63,533 bases of DNA from Azoarcus sp. TTM-91 (GTDB lineage: Bacteria > Pseudomonadota > Gammaproteobacteria > Burkholderiales > Rhodocyclaceae). The position numbers were made by a program, and so were the translations under genes. Below are positions 25,801 to 34,620 of the stretch, in pieces (position 1 is the stretch's first letter; each line of letters starts with the position of its first letter). The notes beneath the pieces are model-generated. The model searched no databases. It was not told the origin of the DNA and was given only the letters and a program-made list of their open reading frames with translations. Location of the stretch: NCBI RefSeq assembly GCF_012911025.1, contig NZ_WUEI01000018.1:1-63533 (forward strand). Reading direction: 5' to 3'.

Positions 25801-26324
25801 TCGGCTTCTCGCTCTACACCGAGATGCTCAAGCGCGCGGTGAAGGATCTGCAGGCCGGCAAGGAGCCGGACCTGTCGCAGCCGCTGGAAGTCGTTTCCGA
25901 GATCAACCTGCACGCACCCGCCCTGCTGCCCACCGACTACTGCCCGGACGTGGGCGAGCGCCTGACCTTGTACAAGCGCCTGGCCAATTGCGACTCGGAA
26001 GACGAACTGCGCAGCCTGCAGGAAGAACTCATAGACCGCTTCGGCGAGCTGCCGCAGCAGACGCAGGCGCTGATCGAAACCCACCGCCTGCGCCTGCTGC
26101 TCAAGCCGTGGAACGTGCAGAAGCTGGACGCCTCCGAGGCGCAGATCAGCGTGCAGTTCGGCCCCGCGGCACCAATCGACCCGGCCAAGGTCATCTTCCT
26201 CATCCAGAAAGACAAGAACACCCGCATGGCCGGCCCGGACAGGCTGATCCGCAAAGTCAACCTGCCGGTTCTCAAGCAGCGCGCCCAGGCGGTGCGGGAA
26301 TTGCTGGACGCGGTGAAGGCCTGA
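22878..26324 (+). CDS. mfd: transcription-repair coupling factor
   Basis: 1148 residues. The UvrB-like N-terminal part is followed by the RNA-polymerase-interacting domain (Val-Val-His-Val-Ser-His-Gly-Ile-Gly-Arg-Tyr), the helicase motor with Walker A Gly-Asp-Val-Gly-Phe-Gly-Lys-Thr at about residue 633 and Asp-Glu-Glu-His at about 734, and the TRG and C-terminal regulatory domains. It removes stalled RNA polymerase and recruits UvrA. The ATG at 22878 was preferred to a GTG at 22854. Confidence 0.97.
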   Translation: MPSFDALLPGLSALPLPKPGGKLDLPPLAGSSDALALAQLAGRGQMLTVVTANPLDAQRLQDELAWLAPGLRLHLLPDWETLPYDSFSPHQDLISERLSTLYAISRGEADVVLVPASTALYRMAPAAYLAAYTFFLKQGARLDVDQLRAQMALAGYAHVTQVVSPGEFSVRGGLVDLFPMGSPLPYRIDLFDDEIESIKTFDPDTQRTVYPTKEIRLLPAREFPLDDGGRTRFRSRFRETFEGDPSKASIYKDVSNGIAPAGIEYYLPLFFEETATLFDYLPADTPVLLHRDVSATITEFWRDTRSRYDLLKGDRSKPVLPPDQLFLSEESFFVALKNRPRLTLASGAAGEAARALPELAVERKASDPLHKLKALLQGEWCSQGGRVLLLADSPGRRETISEYLAEYGLKPSASADFHAFVDSGSAFALGVGPLAAGFLLPEAGIAVVTEAELYATTARSRARREAKKAATMEGWLRDLSELKIGDPVVHVSHGIGRYLGLVHMNLGEGDTEFLHLEYNAGDKLYVPVSQLHVITRYAGADPEAVDLHRLGSGQWEKAKKKAAMQVRDTAAELLALYAQRAARPGHRFDFKQHDLEAFAEAFGFDTTPDQQAAIDAVVADMKSGRPMDRLVCGDVGFGKTEVALRAAFIAVADGKQVVVLCPTTLLAEQHYQTFTDRFADWPIKIAELSRFKSAKEQAEALVQLGEGKVDIIIGTHRLLQKDVVFKRLGLVIIDEEHRFGVRQKEALKQLRSEVDILTLTATPIPRTLGLAMEGLREFSVIATAPQKRLAIKTFVQRWSKGIVREAVLREFKRGGQVYFLHNEVDTIESVRNELAELVPEARIVVGHGQLPERELERVMRDFTQQRANLLLCTTIIETGINIPTANTIIINRADRFGLAQLHQLRGRVGRSHHQAYAYLLTDANAKPTAQAQKRLEAISMMEELGSGFYLAMHDLEIRGAGEVLGESQSGEIQQVGFSLYTEMLKRAVKDLQAGKEPDLSQPLEVVSEINLHAPALLPTDYCPDVGERLTLYKRLANCDSEDELRSLQEELIDRFGELPQQTQALIETHRLRLLLKPWNVQKLDASEAQISVQFGPAAPIDPAKVIFLIQKDKNTRMAGPDRLIRKVNLPVLKQRAQAVRELLDAVKA

Positions 26325-26355
26325 GCCGGCCCGGCCGCCGACCGGAGGACGCCCC

Positions 26356-27324
26356 ATGCTGATCAACTGCATTGCCTACCAGCACGGCCACAAGCTGGCC
26401 GACCTCGAAGTCGAGCAGATCAGCGACTACCTGGCCAAGCCGGACTGCTTCGTCTGGGTGGCGCTGAAGGACGCCACCGCCGAAGAGCTGGCGACCATGA
26501 AGCACGAGTTCAACCTGCACGAACTCGCCATCGAGGATGCCGCCCACGGCCACCAGCGGCCCAAGATCGAGGAGTACGGCGACGAGGTGTTCGCGGTGAT
26601 GCACCTGGTCGAGGAGCATGAGGGCCAGCTTCATGTGGGCGAGGTCGATGTCTTCGTTGGCCCCAACTACATCCTCTCGGTGCGCAGCGGCAGCAAGCAG
26701 GACTTCCTCGGCGTGCGGGCGCGCTGCGAACGCGAGCCCAAGATGCTGGCGCGCGGTTCCGGCTATGTGTTCTACGCGCTGATGGACGCGGTGGTGGACC
26801 GCTACTTCCCGCTGATCGAGAAGCTGGAGAACGAGCTGGAGCTGCTGGAGGAGCGCATCTTCACCAAGGGCGCGGCCCGCAGCAGCAGCATCCGCCGGCT
26901 CTACCGCCTGAAGCGCAAGGTGACGGTGCTGAAGCATGCGGTGACGCCGCTGATGGAGGCCGCCGGCAAGCTGCAGAGCGGCCGGGTACCGCCGGTGTGC
27001 AGCAGTAGCCGCAACTACTTCCGCGATGTCTACGACCACCTCACCCGCATCAACGCCTCGCTGGAGAGCACCCGGGAGACCATCGCCACCGCCATCCAGG
27101 TGAACCTCTCCATGGTTGCCCTCGACCAGACCGAGGTGAGCAAGCGGCTGGCCGCCTGGGCGGGGATATTCGCCGTCGCCACCGCCTTCGCCGGCATCTG
27201 GGGCATGAACTTCGTGCACATGCCGGAACTGCAGTGGGAGTACGGCTATCCGACCGCGCTCGGCCTGATCGCCGCCTCCTGCGGCGTGCTGTACTGGCGC
27301 TTCAAGAAGGCGCGCTGGCTATAG
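26356..27324 (+). CDS. corA: magnesium/cobalt transporter CorA
   Basis: 322 residues. A long cytoplasmic alpha/beta domain is followed by two C-terminal membrane helices with the signature Gly-Met-Asn (in Gly-Ile-Trp-Gly-Met-Asn-Phe) near residue 280 and a basic end. CorA is a pentameric channel for Mg2+, and in some members Co2+ or Ni2+. It follows mfd by 31 bases and is convergent with the GGDEF-EAL gene, only 15 bases apart. Confidence 0.95.
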   Translation: MLINCIAYQHGHKLADLEVEQISDYLAKPDCFVWVALKDATAEELATMKHEFNLHELAIEDAAHGHQRPKIEEYGDEVFAVMHLVEEHEGQLHVGEVDVFVGPNYILSVRSGSKQDFLGVRARCEREPKMLARGSGYVFYALMDAVVDRYFPLIEKLENELELLEERIFTKGAARSSSIRRLYRLKRKVTVLKHAVTPLMEAAGKLQSGRVPPVCSSSRNYFRDVYDHLTRINASLESTRETIATAIQVNLSMVALDQTEVSKRLAAWAGIFAVATAFAGIWGMNFVHMPELQWEYGYPTALGLIAASCGVLYWRFKKARWL

Positions 27325-27339
27325 CACGCGGCGGCGGGT

Positions 27340-29703
27340 TCAGCTGAAGCTCACGGCCGGGCTTGCTCCCAGCAGGCTCCATTCCGCTTTCGGCTGGCCG
27401 AACAGGAAACCCTGGAAAGCCTGGCAGCCGTGACGGGAGAGGAAGGCGTACTGCGCTTCGGTTTCCACCCCTTCCGCCATCACACTCAGACCCAGGCTCT
27501 GCCCGAGGGCGATGATGGTGCGGGCGATCACCGCATCGTTCGGATCGGTGAGCACGTCGCGGACGAAGGAGCGATCTATCTTCAATTGCTCTATCGGCAG
27601 CCGCTTCAGGTAAGCCAGCGAGGAATAGCCGGTGCCGAAGTCGTCCAGCGAGAAGCCGACGCCCAGCTGCTTCAGGCGCGTCATCTTGGCGACGATTTCT
27701 TCGACGTCGTCCAGCAGCAGGCTCTCGGTCAATTCCAGCTTGAGGCGCAGCGGATCTGCGCCGCTGCGGTCCAGCGCGCCCACCACCTGGTCCACGAAGT
27801 CCGGGTGGCGGAACTGGCGCACGCTGACGTTCACCGCCAGCGTCAGCTGGGCGGTGGCCGGCACCTGCGCCCAAGCCGCCAGCTGGCGGCACGCGCTTTC
27901 CAGCACCCAGCGGCCCACCGGCACGATGAGGCCGCTGCGCTCGGCCAGCGGAATGAAATCGGCCGGCGGAATGTTGCCGCGTGCCGGGTGCTGCCAGCGC
28001 AGCAGCGCTTCCGCGCCGGTAGCCTTGCCGCTGCGGTCCAGCTGCGGCTGGTAGTGCAGCAGGAACTGGCCCTCGCGCAGCGCCTGGCGCAGGTCGGACT
28101 CCAGTGCCGAATAGGCCGCCACCTCGGCCTGCATGGCCGGGTCGAAGAAGCGCAAGGTGTTGCGACCGGCCTCCTTGGCCTGGTACATCGCCAGATCGGC
28201 GCGCTTCAGCAGTTCGTCGATATGCTGGTCGGCGGCATCGAACAAGGTGATGCCTATGCTGGGGGTGCTGTGGAACTCGCGGCCGGCGATCAGGTACGGG
28301 CTGTTCAGGGCGAGCAGGATCTTGTCGCCCACCGCCTCCGCGGCGGCAACCGCCTCCCGCGGCTGCGCGCTCAGGTCCTGCAGCATGACGACGAACTCGT
28401 CACCCCCCAGGCGGGCGACGGTGTCGGCGCCGCGCACCGAGGACACCAGCCGCTCCGCCACCTGGCACAGCAGATGGTCGCCGTACTCATGGCCCTGGGT
28501 ATCGTTCAGCGTCTTGAAGTTGTCCAGGTCGATGAACAGCAGCGCGCCGTGGCGCTGGCCCGGAAGCTGGCCGGCCAGGGCGTGGCGCAGCCGGTCCATC
28601 AGCAGGCGGCGGTTGGGCAGGCCGGTGAGCGGATCGTAGAAGGCGAGCTGGCGGATCTCGTCCTCCGCCGCCTTGTGGCGGCTGACGTCGTGCGCGTAGC
28701 CGTGCCACAGCACGCTGCCATCGCCCTCCAGCTGCGGCGTGGCGTAGGCGCTGACCCACACCGGGCTCTCCGGCCGGCCGACGCGGTACTCACAGTTCCA
28801 CGGCTGCAGCGTCTGGGCGGACAGCAGCAGCGATTCGCTGACCCGCTCGCGGTCCTCGGGATGGATGGCCGCCAGCACCCTGTTACCGTCGCGCCGCACC
28901 TCTTCCGGCGACACGCCGAACAGGGCGCGTATGCCCTGGCTGGCGTAAGGATAGGTCGAGCGGCCGTCGATGCTCTGACGGTACTGGTAGATCACGCCTG
29001 GCACGTTGTCGGCGATCTTCTCCAGCCGCTCGCGCAATTCCCGCTGTACCGCCTCGCCGGCCCGCAGTTCCACGTCGCGCTGCTCCAGCGTGCGGATGCT
29101 GCGCTGCTGACGCAGCAACAGTCCGGCCAGCCCCAGGCCGAAAGCCCCCAGCAACACGATGAGGGCAGACATGCTCTGCCGCAGCTGGCCCAGCGAGGTA
29201 CGCTGGCTGGAGGCCTGCTCCATCGACGACTGGAACAGGGCGTCGTTGAGTGCCTGCAGCTCTGCACGCAGGCCACTGATCCTGTCCAGCTCGGCGCCCA
29301 GGCCGATGCCATCCTGCGGCCGGGTGGCTCGCAGCGTGTCCAGCCGCGCCAGCACCTCCGCCAGCCGCCGGTTGAAGGCATCCAGCCCCTCGACGCCGGA
29401 CTCGCCATACACGCCGATGTTGTCGCGCTGGCGCAGGGTGGCGAGGTCCAGCGCAAAGTCCAGCGCGGCATAGTTCTTCTCGTCCGGCACCACCACCGCC
29501 ATCTGCAAGGCGGCCTCAAGCCGGGCCAGGTCGTGGAAGAAGGCGGAGAAATCACGCTCGCGGTAAAGCGAGGTCAGCGGCAGCGCCGCCTCGATGCGGG
29601 AGACGTTCACCCACAGCTGCACGATGCCGGCGGCGGAAAGCGACAGCGCCAGCAGGGCGAGCAGATAGAAACGACGACGCCAGACCAGGATCACACGCGG
29701 CAT
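27340..29703 (-). CDS. PAS-GGDEF-EAL bifunctional c-di-GMP protein with periplasmic sensor
   Basis: 787 residues from the ATG at 29703; the longer open frame overlaps the upstream gene. Membrane segments at about 12-32 and 178-197 enclose a helical periplasmic domain of some 145 residues. Then come a PAS domain (about 225-345), a GGDEF domain with intact Gly433-Gly-Asp-Glu-Phe437 and an EAL domain starting at Glu565-Ala-Leu567 with Asp-Asp-Phe-Gly-Thr-Gly downstream. Both synthase and phosphodiesterase motifs look functional. It begins two bases after a periplasmic partner gene, which suggests that the partner controls it. Confidence 0.93.
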   Translation of the reverse strand: MPRVILVWRRRFYLLALLALSLSAAGIVQLWVNVSRIEAALPLTSLYRERDFSAFFHDLARLEAALQMAVVVPDEKNYAALDFALDLATLRQRDNIGVYGESGVEGLDAFNRRLAEVLARLDTLRATRPQDGIGLGAELDRISGLRAELQALNDALFQSSMEQASSQRTSLGQLRQSMSALIVLLGAFGLGLAGLLLRQQRSIRTLEQRDVELRAGEAVQRELRERLEKIADNVPGVIYQYRQSIDGRSTYPYASQGIRALFGVSPEEVRRDGNRVLAAIHPEDRERVSESLLLSAQTLQPWNCEYRVGRPESPVWVSAYATPQLEGDGSVLWHGYAHDVSRHKAAEDEIRQLAFYDPLTGLPNRRLLMDRLRHALAGQLPGQRHGALLFIDLDNFKTLNDTQGHEYGDHLLCQVAERLVSSVRGADTVARLGGDEFVVMLQDLSAQPREAVAAAEAVGDKILLALNSPYLIAGREFHSTPSIGITLFDAADQHIDELLKRADLAMYQAKEAGRNTLRFFDPAMQAEVAAYSALESDLRQALREGQFLLHYQPQLDRSGKATGAEALLRWQHPARGNIPPADFIPLAERSGLIVPVGRWVLESACRQLAAWAQVPATAQLTLAVNVSVRQFRHPDFVDQVVGALDRSGADPLRLKLELTESLLLDDVEEIVAKMTRLKQLGVGFSLDDFGTGYSSLAYLKRLPIEQLKIDRSFVRDVLTDPNDAVIARTIIALGQSLGLSVMAEGVETEAQYAFLSRHGCQAFQGFLFGQPKAEWSLLGASPAVSFS

Positions 29704-29705
29704 GC

Positions 29706-30236
29706 TCAGTTCACCGGCTCGATGCGCTCGATGAGCCAGACCCAGCGGAGGCGGTACAACGTGTCCTCCAGTGTCTTGTCCATGTCGCGCGGATAGATGA
29801 CGCGTACCGGCCCCTTCTCCCGCCGGGACAAGGGATGGCCGTCGCGGCGGGTGGCCAGCAGCAGCGGCCAGCGCTCCCAGTCCTCGCAGGGAATGAGCTG
29901 GGAGAAGCCGTCGCCGCCGAACACCCGTATCGCCTTCACCTTGTCCATGCCGTAGCGGGCCAGCACATCGGCCAGCAGCGGGCCCTGATAGACGCCGTCG
30001 TCCGCCGGCCAGAAGCTGCGGGTACGGACCTGGTAAAGCATGCCGCGCTCGAGCTCGGCCACGTTCAGCTGGCGGGCGGAGCCGCGTATGCCGAGGGCGA
30101 TGACCGGCAGTTCCCCGCCCAGCGGTGCCAGGCTGGTGGGTTGCGGGCGCGCCGGGGAATAGCCGGAGTAGCCGGCCGCACTCCAGGCGGAGGCGGCGAA
30201 CAGGAACAGGCACAGGCCGGCGAATAAGCGCTTCAT
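29706..30236 (-). CDS. periplasmic sulfite-oxidase-fold (molybdopterin-binding-like) protein
   Basis: 176 residues with a signal peptide ending at about Ala-Trp-Ser-Ala (residues 17-20). The body resembles the small oxidoreductase molybdopterin-binding domain: Gly-Pro-Leu-Leu-Ala-Asp-Val-Leu, then Gly-Gly-Asp-Gly-Phe, and Gly-Pro-Val-Arg-Val-Ile-Tyr-Pro. The Cys that binds molybdenum in sulfite oxidases is not at its expected place, and the only mature-region Cys follows Leu-Ile-Pro. A ligand-binding rather than catalytic role is likely. The start could also be a GTG at 30269, but the ATG at 30236 gives a proper signal peptide. It is coupled to the GGDEF-EAL gene. Confidence 0.75.
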   Translation of the reverse strand: MKRLFAGLCLFLFAASAWSAAGYSGYSPARPQPTSLAPLGGELPVIALGIRGSARQLNVAELERGMLYQVRTRSFWPADDGVYQGPLLADVLARYGMDKVKAIRVFGGDGFSQLIPCEDWERWPLLLATRRDGHPLSRREKGPVRVIYPRDMDKTLEDTLYRLRWVWLIERIEPVN

Positions 30237-30469
30237 CACATTCGGGTGGGGGATCCAGGGATATTCCACCTTGGGCGGAGGCTCGGCCGGACGCGTGCGC
30301 GAGCCACGGACGAAGCGCCGAAACTGGAATCGGCGGATATTACCTTAGCAACATGCGCTCACCCAGCCCCCCGCCCGTCTCCACGGTGGTTTCCCTCAGC
30401 GGAAGCTTCGGAACAGCCCTGCCGCGGCGTTACAATGCCGCTCTTTTCCCTGTGCTGCGGGAGCGCATC

Positions 30470-31546
30470 ATGTCTGTCGCCCAGACCGAGAACCTGAACA
30501 TTGCCGCGGTCGATCACATGCCCTCTCCGGAGGAGATCAAGGCCGCCGTCCCGCTGACCGACCGTGCCGCCGCCGCGGTGCTCGCCGGCCGCCAGGCCCT
30601 TGCCGACATCCTGGACCGCAAGGACCCGCGACTCTTCGTCGTCGTCGGCCCCTGCTCCATCCACGACCCGGCCGCCGGCCTGGACTACGCCCGCCGGCTG
30701 AAAGCGCTGGCCGACGAGGTGGCCGAAACCATGTTGCTGGTGATGCGCGTCTACTTCGAGAAGCCGCGCACCTCCACCGGCTGGAAGGGCTTCATCAACG
30801 ATCCCTACATGGACGACTCCTTCCGCATCGACGAGGGCATGGCCAAGGCCCGCCGCTTCCTGCTGGACGTCAGCGAAACCGGCCTGCCGACCGCCACCGA
30901 GGCGCTAGACCCGATCGCGCCGCAGTACTACGGCGACCTGATTTCCTGGACCGCCATCGGCGCCCGCACCTCCGAGTCCCAGACCCACCGCGAGATGGCT
31001 TCCGGCCTGTCCACCCCGGTGGGCTTCAAGAACGCCACCGACGGCGACCTGGAAGTGGCGATCAACGCCATCATCTCCGCCTCCAATCCGCACAGCTTCC
31101 TCGGCGTGAATGGCCGTGGCCAGTCCGCCATCCTGCGCACCCGCGGCAACCGCCACGGCCATGTGGTGCTGCGCGGCGGCGGCGGGCGGCCGAACTACGA
31201 CACCGTCTCCATCTCCCTGGCCGAGCAGGCCCTCGGCAAGGCCAAGCTGCCGGTGAACATCGTGGTGGATTGCTCCCACGCCAACTCGTGGAAGAAGCCC
31301 GAAATGCAGCCGCTGGTGATGAAGGATGTGATCCACCAGATCCGCGAGGGCAACCGCTCGGTGGTCGGCTTGATGATCGAGAGCTTCATCGAAGCCGGCA
31401 ACCAGCCGATCCCGGCCGACCTGTCGCAGCTGAAGTACGGCTGCTCGGTGACCGACGGCTGCGTCGGCTGGGACACCACGGTGGACATGATCCGTGGCGC
31501 CCACACCGTGTTGCGCGAAGCCCTGGCCCGGCGGGAGCGCGCATGA
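30470..31546 (+). CDS. aroG: 3-deoxy-7-phosphoheptulonate synthase (class I)
   Basis: 358 residues. The family motifs Val-Val-Gly-Pro-Cys-Ser-Ile-His-Asp, Tyr-Phe-Glu-Lys-Pro-Arg-Thr, Gly-Ala-Arg-Thr-Ser-Glu-Ser-Gln and Val-Asp-Cys-Ser-His-Ala-Asn are all present. The enzyme condenses phosphoenolpyruvate with erythrose 4-phosphate, the first step of aromatic amino acid synthesis. Which amino acid inhibits it cannot be judged here, so the symbol among aroF, aroG and aroH is tentative. The start follows GGGAG. The stop overlaps serB as ATGA. Confidence 0.94.
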   Translation: MSVAQTENLNIAAVDHMPSPEEIKAAVPLTDRAAAAVLAGRQALADILDRKDPRLFVVVGPCSIHDPAAGLDYARRLKALADEVAETMLLVMRVYFEKPRTSTGWKGFINDPYMDDSFRIDEGMAKARRFLLDVSETGLPTATEALDPIAPQYYGDLISWTAIGARTSESQTHREMASGLSTPVGFKNATDGDLEVAINAIISASNPHSFLGVNGRGQSAILRTRGNRHGHVVLRGGGGRPNYDTVSISLAEQALGKAKLPVNIVVDCSHANSWKKPEMQPLVMKDVIHQIREGNRSVVGLMIESFIEAGNQPIPADLSQLKYGCSVTDGCVGWDTTVDMIRGAHTVLREALARRERA

Positions 31547-32376
31547 ACCTCGTCGCGCAGGGCGAGGACATCGACAACCTCGCCTTGAAAACGCTGGCCA
31601 AGCTGGTGCACGCCAGCGCCATCGAGCAGATCACCCCCAGCGCCTTTCGCCTGCTGGGCGCCGACCCGGCGACCGACATCGCGCCTCACTGCCGCGCCCA
31701 CGACATCGACTGGGCCTGGGTGCCGCCCGGCCGCAGACTCTCGGACATGGGCCTGTTCGTCACCGACATGGATTCGACGCTGATCAACATCGAGTGCATC
31801 GATGAGATCGCCGACATGCAGGGGCTGAAGCGGGAGGTGGCCGCCATCACCGAATCGGCGATGCGCGGCGAGATCGACTTCCGCGAATCGCTGAACCGCC
31901 GCGTCGCCCTGCTCGCCGGCCTGCCGGAAAGCGCGCTGGGCCGCGTCTACGAGGAAAGGCTGCAGCTCAACCCCGGCGCCGAAGCACTCATGCGCGGCCT
32001 GCGCGACGCCGGCGTGCGCACGGTGCTGGTCTCCGGCGGCTTCACCTATTTCACCGAGCGGCTGCAGCAGCGCCTGGCCTTCGACTACGCCTACGCCAAC
32101 CAGCTGGAAGTGGTGGACGGCCGGCTGACCGGCAAGGTCACCGGCCCGGTGGTGGATGGCGAAGCCAAGGCCGCCCACCTGTGCCGCATCCGCGATGAGC
32201 TCAGCCTGGCGCCGCAGCAGGTGATCGCCGCCGGCGACGGCGCCAACGACAAGCTGATGCTGGAAGCCGCCGGCGTCGGCATCGCCTACCACGCCAAGCC
32301 GGTGCTGCGGGAAGCCGCGGACTATCGGCTGGATTTCGTCGGCCTGGACGGCATCCTGGCGCTGTTCGCCAGCTGA
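31543..32376 (+). CDS. serB: phosphoserine phosphatase
   Basis: 277 residues. A short N-terminal domain is followed by the HAD core with Asp75-Met-Asp77-Ser-Thr, the Val-Ser-Gly-Gly-Phe motif and Gly-Asp-Gly-Ala-Asn-Asp. It makes serine from phosphoserine. It is shorter at the N-terminus than the E. coli enzyme. Translation is coupled to aroG through an ATGA overlap. Confidence 0.94.
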   Translation: MNLVAQGEDIDNLALKTLAKLVHASAIEQITPSAFRLLGADPATDIAPHCRAHDIDWAWVPPGRRLSDMGLFVTDMDSTLINIECIDEIADMQGLKREVAAITESAMRGEIDFRESLNRRVALLAGLPESALGRVYEERLQLNPGAEALMRGLRDAGVRTVLVSGGFTYFTERLQQRLAFDYAYANQLEVVDGRLTGKVTGPVVDGEAKAAHLCRIRDELSLAPQQVIAAGDGANDKLMLEAAGVGIAYHAKPVLREAADYRLDFVGLDGILALFAS

Positions 32377-32446
32377 GCCCCCCGCAAGCGGCGGACTCCC
32401 GCCCTCGCCTCATTCCTCGCGGGCGCCCGCCCTGCCTTGCAGTTCC

Positions 32447-33577
32447 TCAGCCGCCGTCCTGCACATGCCTCAGGATGGCCGGCAGCATGGCGGCGCCCAG
32501 GCGCTTGCTGCGCTCACCGCTCCAGCCGCAGCGGCCGTCCGGCAGATTGGCGTTGTCCTTGAACGGCATCTCCAGCGTCAGCGACACGCAGCCGAAGCGG
32601 TGCGCCACCCATTTGCTCGCCAGGGACAGCAACTCTTCGCCGAAGCGCCCGGGTAGATAGCCATGCTCGGTCTGGAAGTCCGGGCTGGCGGCTGAAAAAG
32701 CGGCGACGAAGCGGGCCTGCTGCTGCGCCATCTCCGGCGTGAAGCCCGGTACCTCTTCCGCGGTGGAGAAGAACACGTAGGGCAGCGCCTCGTCGCCGTG
32801 GATGTCGAGGAAAAGCGCGCAACCGCTGGCTTCCATCGCCCGGCGAACGTGGAACACCTCCGGGCTGGCCGCCACGTCCGGATTGCGCCATTCACGGTTC
32901 AGGTTGCGGCCGGCGGCATTGGTGCGGAGGTTGCCGCGCACCGCGCCGTCCGGGTTCATGTTGGGCACGATGTAGAGCAGCGCCTGCTCCCGCAAGCACC
33001 GCGCCACCGGGTCGGCCTCGTCCAGCAGGCGCTCCAGCAGCCCTTCCACGAACCACTCCGCCATGCTTTCGCCCGGATGCTGACGCGCAGTGATCCACAC
33101 CGGCTTGCGGTCGGGTAGCTCGCGGCCGACCGCCACCATGTCCAGATCCCGCCCTTCCACCGTGGCGCCCAGGTTGCGCACCGCCGTATGGGGCGAACGC
33201 TGGACACGGCCCAGCAGATCCAGGTGGCGCTCCAGCGAATAGGGCTCGAAGTAGGCGTAATAGACGCTGTCGAACTCAGGCTGATGCTCAACGATCAGCT
33301 GGCCGTTGTCGTAGCGGGTAGCGGAAAGGCGAAACCAGGTCTGGCGGTCGTAGGAAGCCACGCAGCGATAGTCCGGCCAGCCATCCGGGTAAGCGGCATC
33401 GGCGGCATTCTCGAACACCATGCGCACCGCCTTGCCGGCGGCGCCATGCAGGCGGAAATGGAACCACTGGCGGAAGGCGGCGGCGTTGTCCGCCCGCAGC
33501 CGCAGGCGGATGTCGGCCGGGTCGGCCAGGCTCACGACTTCGATGGCACCGGAGTCGAAGCAGGAACTGATGCGCAT
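32447..33577 (-). CDS. M14-family zinc carboxypeptidase (cytosolic type)
   Basis: 376 residues from the ATG at 33577, which follows AAGGAGAG. An N-terminal beta domain (about 1-120) precedes the peptidase domain with zinc ligands in His-Pro-Gly-Glu and Leu-Asp-Ile-His-Gly, the substrate-binding Gly-Arg-Asn-Leu-Asn-Arg motif and the catalytic Glu in Leu-Thr-Leu-Glu-Met-Pro-Phe. This layout is typical of bacterial relatives of cytosolic carboxypeptidases. It has no signal peptide. The substrate is unknown. It converges with serB across a 70-base gap. Confidence 0.9.
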   Translation of the reverse strand: MRISSCFDSGAIEVVSLADPADIRLRLRADNAAAFRQWFHFRLHGAAGKAVRMVFENAADAAYPDGWPDYRCVASYDRQTWFRLSATRYDNGQLIVEHQPEFDSVYYAYFEPYSLERHLDLLGRVQRSPHTAVRNLGATVEGRDLDMVAVGRELPDRKPVWITARQHPGESMAEWFVEGLLERLLDEADPVARCLREQALLYIVPNMNPDGAVRGNLRTNAAGRNLNREWRNPDVAASPEVFHVRRAMEASGCALFLDIHGDEALPYVFFSTAEEVPGFTPEMAQQQARFVAAFSAASPDFQTEHGYLPGRFGEELLSLASKWVAHRFGCVSLTLEMPFKDNANLPDGRCGWSGERSKRLGAAMLPAILRHVQDGG

Positions 33578-33641
33578 GGTGCTCTCCTTGGCCGCCCGGG
33601 GCACTGGCGCGGGCGGCATATGGTCGGGCGCAGGTCGGAGC

Positions 33642-34427
33642 TCAGCCCACGCGGCGGCGGAATACCCAGCTGTCGCCGTCGGAGGCGGCTTCGTCGTAAG
33701 CGTAGCCTTCGCCATCGAAACCCTTGAGCGCCTCCACGTCCTCGGCCCGGTGGTCGATGGCGTAGCGGCTCATCAGCCCGCGGGCGCGCTTGGCGTAGAA
33801 ACTGATGATCTTGTACTGGCCGGCCTTCCAGTCCTCGAACACCGGCGTCACCAGCCGGCCGCGGAGCTTGCGCGGTTTGACCGACTTGAAGTACTCGCCG
33901 GAGGCCAGATTGACCAGTACCGGCTCGCGCCCCGCCTTCTCTTCCCGCGCCAGCAGTGCATTCAACTCATCGGTGATGCGCTCGCCCCAGTAGGCATACA
34001 GATCCTTGCCAGCCGGGTTGGCCAGCCGGGTGCCCATTTCCAGGCGATAAGGCTGCATCAGGTCCAGCGGGCGCAGCACACCGTAGAGACCGGAGAGAAT
34101 GCGCAGATGGTCCTGCGCCCAGGCCAGGCCGGCCTCGTCCAGCGTGGCTGCGGACAAACCTTCATAAACATCGCCGTTGAAGGCCAGCACCGCCTGCTTG
34201 GCGTTGCCGCTGTCGAAGGGCCGCGACCAGGTGGAGTAACGCGCCGCGTTCAGCGTGGAGAGCTGGTCGGACAGCGACATCAGCTCGGCGATCTGGGCCG
34301 GCGATTTCTCGCGCAGGATGTCGATCAGCCCTTGCGCCTGATCGAGGAAGTCCGGCTGGGTGTGCGTGCTGGTGGTGGGGGGCGTGTCGTAGTCGAGAGC
34401 TTTGGCGGGGGAGATGACGAGGATCAT
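33642..34427 (-). CDS. yaaA: peroxide stress protein YaaA
   Basis: 261 residues. The N-terminus Met-Ile-Leu-Val-Ile-Ser-Pro-Ala-Lys and the [10 protein letters not shown] motif are family hallmarks. In E. coli YaaA lowers free iron and DNA damage under peroxide. The ATG at 34427 gives the standard N-terminus; the longer frame is out of character. It is divergent from bioA. Confidence 0.93.
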   Translation of the reverse strand: MILVISPAKALDYDTPPTTSTHTQPDFLDQAQGLIDILREKSPAQIAELMSLSDQLSTLNAARYSTWSRPFDSGNAKQAVLAFNGDVYEGLSAATLDEAGLAWAQDHLRILSGLYGVLRPLDLMQPYRLEMGTRLANPAGKDLYAYWGERITDELNALLAREEKAGREPVLVNLASGEYFKSVKPRKLRGRLVTPVFEDWKAGQYKIISFYAKRARGLMSRYAIDHRAEDVEALKGFDGEGYAYDEAASDGDSWVFRRRVG

Positions 34428-34559
34428 GGGGCGAATCGCTGGAAGCGGATTATTGGGGGGAACGGCTGGATCGCAATGCGCTTGCTTTGGGCCCCGGTGC
34501 GGAAGTTCACCGGCGACGCGCGATGTTAGCCCGGATGGCCCTCGCGCCGCAGCGCCGGT

Positions 34560-34588
34560 TTGACACCTCTGGACCGATTGCGCACCAT
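34560..34588 (+). promoter_or_regulatory. candidate promoter of the biotin operon
   Basis: A perfect TTGACA (34560-34565) and CACCAT (34583-34588, 3 of 6) are 17 bases apart, about 32 bases before the bioA ATG. No obvious BirA operator was seen. Confidence 0.4.
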
Positions 34589-34620
34589 TCGCCGGTTCTA
34601 CGCCCCCGCCGCCTCTTCCC

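Noticed and set aside
23100..26372. A 1090-codon open frame on the minus strand opposite mfd
   Set aside because: It is a by-product of strong GC bias at third positions of mfd; its translation has no family motif, whereas the plus-strand frame is a complete Mfd.
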